64,000 nt of DNA from Micromonospora sp. U21 (lineage in GTDB: Bacteria; Actinomycetota; Actinomycetes; Mycobacteriales; Micromonosporaceae), in contig NZ_JAGPYK010000004.1 of assembly GCF_018070045.1 (NCBI RefSeq), forward strand, positions 304,772-368,771, read 5' to 3'. Positions 60,718 to 64,000 of the stretch are shown here, in pieces. The notes beneath the pieces were generated by a model, which worked only from the letters and a program-made list of their open reading frames with translations, searched no databases and was not told the origin of the DNA. Each line of letters starts with the position of its first letter. Within the stretch, counting starts at the first letter, position 1. Both the position numbers and the translations under genes were made by a program.

Positions 60718-62013
60718 GTGGCACGGATCGGTGACGGCGGCGACCTACTGAAATGCTCCTTCTGCGGCAAGTCGCAGAAGCAGGTCAAGAAGCTCATCGC
60801 GGGCCCCGGGGTCTACATCTGCGACGAGTGCATCGATCTCTGCAACGAGATCATCGAAGAGGAGCTGGCCGAGTCCGGCGAGGTGAAGTGGGAAGAGCTT
60901 CCCAAGCCGATGGAGATCTGCCAGTTCCTCGACAACTACGTGGTCGGGCAGGATCAGGCCAAGAAGGCGCTCGCGGTCGCGGTCTACAACCACTACAAGC
61001 GGATCCAGGCCGAGTCGGCCGGCGCGCCGGGCTCCGGCAGTGACGCCGTCGAGCTGGCCAAGTCCAACATCCTGCTGCTCGGTCCCACCGGATGCGGCAA
61101 GACCCACCTGGCGCAGACGCTGGCGCGGATGTTGAACGTCCCGTTCGCGATCGCCGACGCCACGGCGCTGACCGAGGCGGGCTACGTCGGCGAGGACGTG
61201 GAGAACATCCTCCTCAAGCTGATCCAGGCCGCCGACTACGACATCAAGCGCGCCGAGACCGGCATCATCTACATCGACGAGGTCGACAAGATCGCCCGCA
61301 AGTCGGAGAATCCGTCGATCACCAGGGACGTCTCCGGCGAGGGCGTGCAGCAGGCCCTGCTCAAGATGCTGGAAGGCACGGTGGCCAACGTGCCGCCGCA
61401 GGGCGGGCGCAAGCACCCGCACCAGGAGTTCATCCAGATCGACACCACCAACGTGCTGTTCATCTGCGGTGGCGCTTTCGCCGGTCTGGATCAGATCATC
61501 GAGTCCCGCACCGGGCAGGGTGGCACCGGCTTCGGCGCCCGGCTCCGGTCGGTGTCCGATCGGTCGACCGATGACATCTTCAGTCAGGTCATGCCGGAGG
61601 ACATGCTCAAGTTCGGCCTGATCCCCGAGTTCGTGGGCCGGCTGCCGGTGATCACCAACGTGCGCAGCCTGGACCGCAGCGCCCTGGTGCGGATCCTCAC
61701 CGAGCCGCGCAACGCCCTGGTCCGGCAGTACCAGCGTCTCTTCGAGCTGGACGGGGTCGAGCTGGAGTTCGACGAGCCGGCGCTGGAGGCGATCGCCGAC
61801 CAGGCCATGCTGCGGGGCACCGGCGCCCGTGGCCTGCGGGCCATCATCGAGGAGGTCCTGCTCTCCGCGATGTACGAGGTGCCGAGCAACCCCGACGCCG
61901 CCCGGGTGCTGATCACCCGAGAGGTGGTCCTGGAGAACGTCAACCCGACCATCGTGCCGCGCGAGTTCACCGGCCGGAGGGCCCGGCGGGACCGCGAGGA
62001 GAAGTCGGCCTGA
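60718..62013 (+). CDS. clpX: Clp protease ATP-binding subunit ClpX
   Basis: A 431-residue AAA+ unfoldase. The N-terminal zinc-binding domain has Cys13, 16, 35 and 38 (CSFCG, CDEC); Walker A is GPTGCGKT (122-129), Walker B is [10 protein letters not shown], with pore loop and sensor-2 [10 protein letters not shown]. The ClpP-docking loop, usually IGF or LGF, reads GGTGFGARL, so the first position is Thr. GTG 60718 has GGGAG eight bases upstream, and TAACGT at 60599-60604 is a possible -10. It delivers substrates to ClpP1P2. Confidence 0.96.
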   Translation: MARIGDGGDLLKCSFCGKSQKQVKKLIAGPGVYICDECIDLCNEIIEEELAESGEVKWEELPKPMEICQFLDNYVVGQDQAKKALAVAVYNHYKRIQAESAGAPGSGSDAVELAKSNILLLGPTGCGKTHLAQTLARMLNVPFAIADATALTEAGYVGEDVENILLKLIQAADYDIKRAETGIIYIDEVDKIARKSENPSITRDVSGEGVQQALLKMLEGTVANVPPQGGRKHPHQEFIQIDTTNVLFICGGAFAGLDQIIESRTGQGGTGFGARLRSVSDRSTDDIFSQVMPEDMLKFGLIPEFVGRLPVITNVRSLDRSALVRILTEPRNALVRQYQRLFELDGVELEFDEPALEAIADQAMLRGTGARGLRAIIEEVLLSAMYEVPSNPDAARVLITREVVLENVNPTIVPREFTGRRARRDREEKSA

Positions 62014-62023
62014 TCGTCCTCGC

Positions 62024-62062
62024 GTCGCGCCGGCCGCTCAGTCCTGACGCGGCCGGCGCGAC
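62024..62062 (+). terminator. Hairpin terminator after clpX
   Basis: GTCGCGCCGGCCGC and GCGGCCGGCGCGAC form a perfect 14-base-pair stem with an 11-base loop, 10 bases past the stop. Confidence 0.78.
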
Positions 62063-62203
62063 CGGGTCTCCGGGGTGCGCGCGGGAGGTCGGGGGAGCGG
62101 TGCGCCCCGCCACGCTTTAGCCGCCAGTCCCAGATCTCGATCAGGTCCGGCCCGTCCGGCCCGCCCAGCGCATCTGAGGCTGCCCCTGTGGCCCTTCCGG
62201 CCG

Positions 62204-62209
62204 TACCCT
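62204..62209 (+). promoter_or_regulatory. Probable leaderless promoter -10 box (TACCCT)
   Basis: TACCCT, six bases, then the ATG of the nitrilase-family gene at 62216. Confidence 0.45.
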
Positions 62210-62215
62210 TGGCCC

Positions 62216-63013
62216 ATGCGCGTCGCCGTCTGCCAGCTGAACGCCCGGGATGACCGCAAGGCCAACCTGGCAGCCGCGGAGGTCCTGCTGGAACGCGCCG
62301 CCGCCGGCGGCGCGGACCTCGCCGTCCTGCCGGAGTACGTCGACTACCTCGGCCCTGCCGCCGGGTTGCCGGAGCCGGAGCCGGTGGACGGCGAGGTGGG
62401 CAGCTTCTTCGCCGGGATCGCCCGGCGACTCGGCATCTGGCTGGTGGCCGGGTCGTTTCACGAGGCCGGCCCCGACCCGGAGCACACCTGGAACACGTCG
62501 CTGGTCTTCGACCGGTCCGGCAGCCTGGCCGCGAGCTATCGCAAGATCCATCTGTACGACGTGGAGATCCCCGGCCGGGTCTCCTACCTGGAGTCGGCGA
62601 GTGTCGCTGCTGGCGTCCAGCTGGTGGTGGTCGACGTCGAAGGGCTGCGGGTGGGCCTGTCGATCTGTTACGACCTGCGCTTCCCGGAGCTGTACCGGCG
62701 CCTGGCGACCGAAGGTGGCGCCCAGTTGCTCGTGGTACCGGCCGCGTTCATGCTGCACACCGGGCGGGACCACTGGGAGGTCCTGCTACGGGCCCGGGCG
62801 ATCGAGAACCAGTGCTTCGTCGCGGCCGCCGGGCAGACCGGTGACCACGAGCCCGGCCGTACCTGTTTCGGGCGCAGCATGGTGGTCGACCCGTGGGGGA
62901 CGGTCCTGACCCAGTTGCCGGACGGCCCGGGGGTGTCCGTCGTCGACCTTGGCCTTGACCGGCTCGCCCAGATCCGGGCTGAGCTGCCCAGCCTGGCGAA
63001 CCGCCGGCTCTGA
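62216..63013 (+). CDS. Carbon-nitrogen hydrolase (nitrilase superfamily)
   Basis: A 265-residue C-N hydrolase of the Nit/omega-amidase-like branch, with the complete triad: Glu40 in AVLPEYVDYL, Lys110 in ASYRKIHLYD and Cys151 in LSICYDLRFPEL. HWEVLLRARAIENQCFVAAAGQTG is typical of this branch. The likely reaction is amide hydrolysis of a small metabolite; deaminated glutathione or an omega-amide would fit the branch, but the substrate cannot be read. ATG 62216 is supported by the TACCCT box six bases upstream; the longer upstream frame has no conserved sequence. Confidence 0.9.
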   Translation: MRVAVCQLNARDDRKANLAAAEVLLERAAAGGADLAVLPEYVDYLGPAAGLPEPEPVDGEVGSFFAGIARRLGIWLVAGSFHEAGPDPEHTWNTSLVFDRSGSLAASYRKIHLYDVEIPGRVSYLESASVAAGVQLVVVDVEGLRVGLSICYDLRFPELYRRLATEGGAQLLVVPAAFMLHTGRDHWEVLLRARAIENQCFVAAAGQTGDHEPGRTCFGRSMVVDPWGTVLTQLPDGPGVSVVDLGLDRLAQIRAELPSLANRRL

Positions 63014-63017
63014 GCCC

Positions 63018-63242
63018 TCAACCCTCAAGCAGCACACCGATCGCCGTGAAGCCCGCGATGACCGCGGCGGTCACCAGCAGAGCGGTGGTCATCCGAGATC
63101 GGCCCCGCCGGGCCAGTCGCCCCACCGAGAGCACCAGGACGACCAGCACGACCGCGCCGATCACCAACTGCCAGAACGGCAGGAGAAGGCCGAGCAGCGC
63201 CTCCTCGGCGTGCACCGTGGCGCCGAGCCCGGACTCATCCAT
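63018..63242 (-). CDS. Small two-helix membrane protein
   Basis: A 74-residue protein with a short acidic N-terminus (MDESGLGATVHAEEALL) and two helices (FWQLVIGAVVLVVLVLSVG and TALLVTAAVIAGFTAIGVLL) separated by a basic loop RLARRGRSR. Function unknown. ATG 63242 has CAGAGT seven bases upstream; GTG 63251 would add three residues. It converges on the nitrilase gene with a four-base gap. Confidence 0.65.
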   Translation of the reverse strand: MDESGLGATVHAEEALLGLLLPFWQLVIGAVVLVVLVLSVGRLARRGRSRMTTALLVTAAVIAGFTAIGVLLEG

Positions 63243-63476
63243 GCCTGACACTCTGGCACGCCGGTGCGCCCCGCGTCGCGGGCTACGCGGGGACCGCTGC
63301 ATCCCGTTCGGCCAAACCAGTGATGAACCCTGATTTGCCTTCTCCGAGCCGTCCGCGTAACTTTCTCTCTGCACGGGGGAGGCCGGACAAACTGGCCGAG
63401 AACGGGCACCAGGCTCGTGGCGGAAACGCCGAGCGAGACTGAGGATCGGGCGGTGCGGGCCACTCCGGACACGGGG

Positions 63477-63505
63477 TTGCGAACGCGAAGCCGACCGGGT
63501 AGAGT
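63477..63505 (+). promoter_or_regulatory. rrn promoter P1
   Basis: TTGCGA, 17 bases, TAGAGT. Confidence 0.65.
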
Positions 63506-63626
63506 TTTGAAGCCGGCAGGAGCCGGGCGGAGAGCCGCGAAGCGGCGATCGGCCGGTCTGCGGCTTCCCACGACAGTAACGACCGCCGGGTACGGCGTGC
63601 GTCATCGTGGATCAGGACGAACCAAG

Positions 63627-63655
63627 TTGATCACCTCGGACACGAGGTTGACAAT
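63627..63655 (+). promoter_or_regulatory. rrn promoter P2 (overlapping P3)
   Basis: TTGATC, 17 bases, GACAAT. It shares bases with the -35 of P3, so the two cannot be occupied at once. Confidence 0.45.
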
Positions 63656-63676
63656 GAAAGTTCGACCAAGTAGGTT
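63648..63676 (+). promoter_or_regulatory. rrn promoter P3
   Basis: Consensus TTGACA, 17 bases, TAGGTT; the best promoter in the window. Confidence 0.7.
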
Positions 63677-63733
63677 TGAACGGTTGCCCCGAGATGGGGT
63701 CCCACCGGGTGGGGCTTTTGATCGGTGTGTGGT

Positions 63734-63752
63734 TGTTCTTTGAGAACTCAAC
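63734..63752 (+). promoter_or_regulatory. rRNA leader antitermination-type motif
   Basis: TTCTTTGAGAACTCAACAG follows TGTGGTTG. The position upstream of 16S and the sequence resemble the boxA-containing conserved leader of actinobacterial rRNA operons; the exact box boundaries are not defined here. Confidence 0.5.
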
Positions 63753-63876
63753 AGGGTGCTTGAAAAGCCAGTGCCAATTATGATTTATACCCCGGACTGG
63801 TGATCCTTTCGGATTGCTGGTTGGGATTCCTTTGGCAACATTTGTTTGTTGTCAGGATGCTGTTCGACAAAGATTT

Positions 63877-64000
63877 TTGTTGGAGAGTTTGATCCTGGCT
63901 CAGGACGAACGCTGGCGGCGTGCTTAACACATGCAAGTCGAGCGGAAAGGCCCTTCGGGGTACTCGAGCGGCGAACGGGTGAGTAACACGTGAGCAACCT
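63877..64000 (+). rRNA. rrs: 16S ribosomal RNA, 5' end only
   Basis: AGAGTTTGATCCTGGCTCAG begins at 63884, equivalent to E. coli position 8, and continues GACGAACGCTGGCGGCGTGC and CACATGCAAGTCGAGCGG. The stretch GCGAACGGGTGAGTAACACG (about position 100) follows. The mature 5' end is therefore near 63877. The gene runs off the window. The variable V1 region (AAAGGCCCTTCGGGGTACT) fits Micromonosporaceae as far as I can recall. Confidence 0.97.

Larger units (their letters stand above)
63243..63876 (+). other. rRNA operon promoter and leader region
   Basis: This 634-base non-coding stretch carries at least three sigma-70-like promoters (63477-63505, 63627-63655, 63648-63676), a GC hairpin followed by TTTT (about 63684-63720) and a leader motif TTCTTTGAGAACTCAACAG (63734-63752), which recurs in actinobacterial rRNA leaders. 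The last 120 bases before 16S are AT-rich, as usual for the processing stalk. Nothing is seen between 63243 and 63470. Confidence 0.7.

Overview
The window is chromosomal DNA from a high-GC Gram-positive actinomycete, most likely Micromonospora or a close relative (Micromonosporaceae). The evidence is GC-rich coding with GC-rich third positions, GTG/TTG starts, ATGA/GTGA stop-start overlaps, actinobacterial families (GlbO, EttA, mycothiol-type DsbA-like protein, ClpP1/ClpP2, CtaJ-like and DUF5130 proteins) and the 16S rRNA 5' end at the right edge. Almost all of it is ordinary host-like chromosome; no phage, conjugative element, CRISPR array or intact IS element is visible.
Layout. 1-8.3 kb: end of a cobalamin locus (cobD, cobQ), rhodanese, P-loop kinase, M48 and M20 peptidases, a short orphan protein and an ATP-dependent DNA ligase. 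8.3-18 kb: proline-rich membrane protein, SURF1, a divergent CobB-like protein, GNAT, a class A PBP, then a second cobalamin/siroheme run (PLP aminotransferase-like protein, cobT, a CysG-type fusion). 18-22 kb: trehalose operon otsA plus an OtsB-GH15 fusion. 22-30 kb: ettA, thioesterase, YbjN-like protein, glbO, MFS, MscS, HNH. 30-31.6 kb: class F sortase and a probable substrate. 31.7-43 kb: an Lrp/AsnC regulator divergent from an 11-gene operon for tryptophan breakdown through kynurenine and 3-hydroxyanthranilate to pyruvate and acetyl-CoA. 43-51.6 kb: amidase, CtaJ-like, DUF5130, pepN, DsbA-like, a DUF1015 fusion, rpiB. 51.6-57.5 kb: small hypothetical genes, a secreted M14 carboxypeptidase, tRNA-Gly and tRNA-Pro. 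57.6-64 kb: tig, clpP1-clpP2, clpX, a nitrilase-family gene, and an rRNA operon with tandem promoters and the start of 16S rRNA.
How the parts relate. The order ettA - thioesterase - glbO - HNH - CtaJ-like - DUF5130 - pepN - DsbA-like - rpiB - tig - clpP1 - clpP2 - clpX matches, as I recall it, the Rv2477c-Rv2457c block of Mycobacterium tuberculosis. This window therefore shows an old actinobacterial backbone into which lineage-specific cassettes have been placed. The largest is the tryptophan operon. Its lower part runs in the same order as the nba (2-nitrobenzoate / 3-hydroxyanthranilate) cluster of Pseudomonas fluorescens KU-7 as I recall it. The operon lacks a recognisable N-formylkynurenine formamidase; an amidase-signature gene directly downstream is a candidate.
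The most unusual sequence-level features are five unrelated short palindromic elements of 56-91 bp (one lies inside and is translated by the CysG-type gene), a degenerate 3' copy of tRNA-Gly about 750 bp from the intact gene, and many genes with a TANNNT box 6-8 bases before the start codon, which suggests leaderless transcripts.
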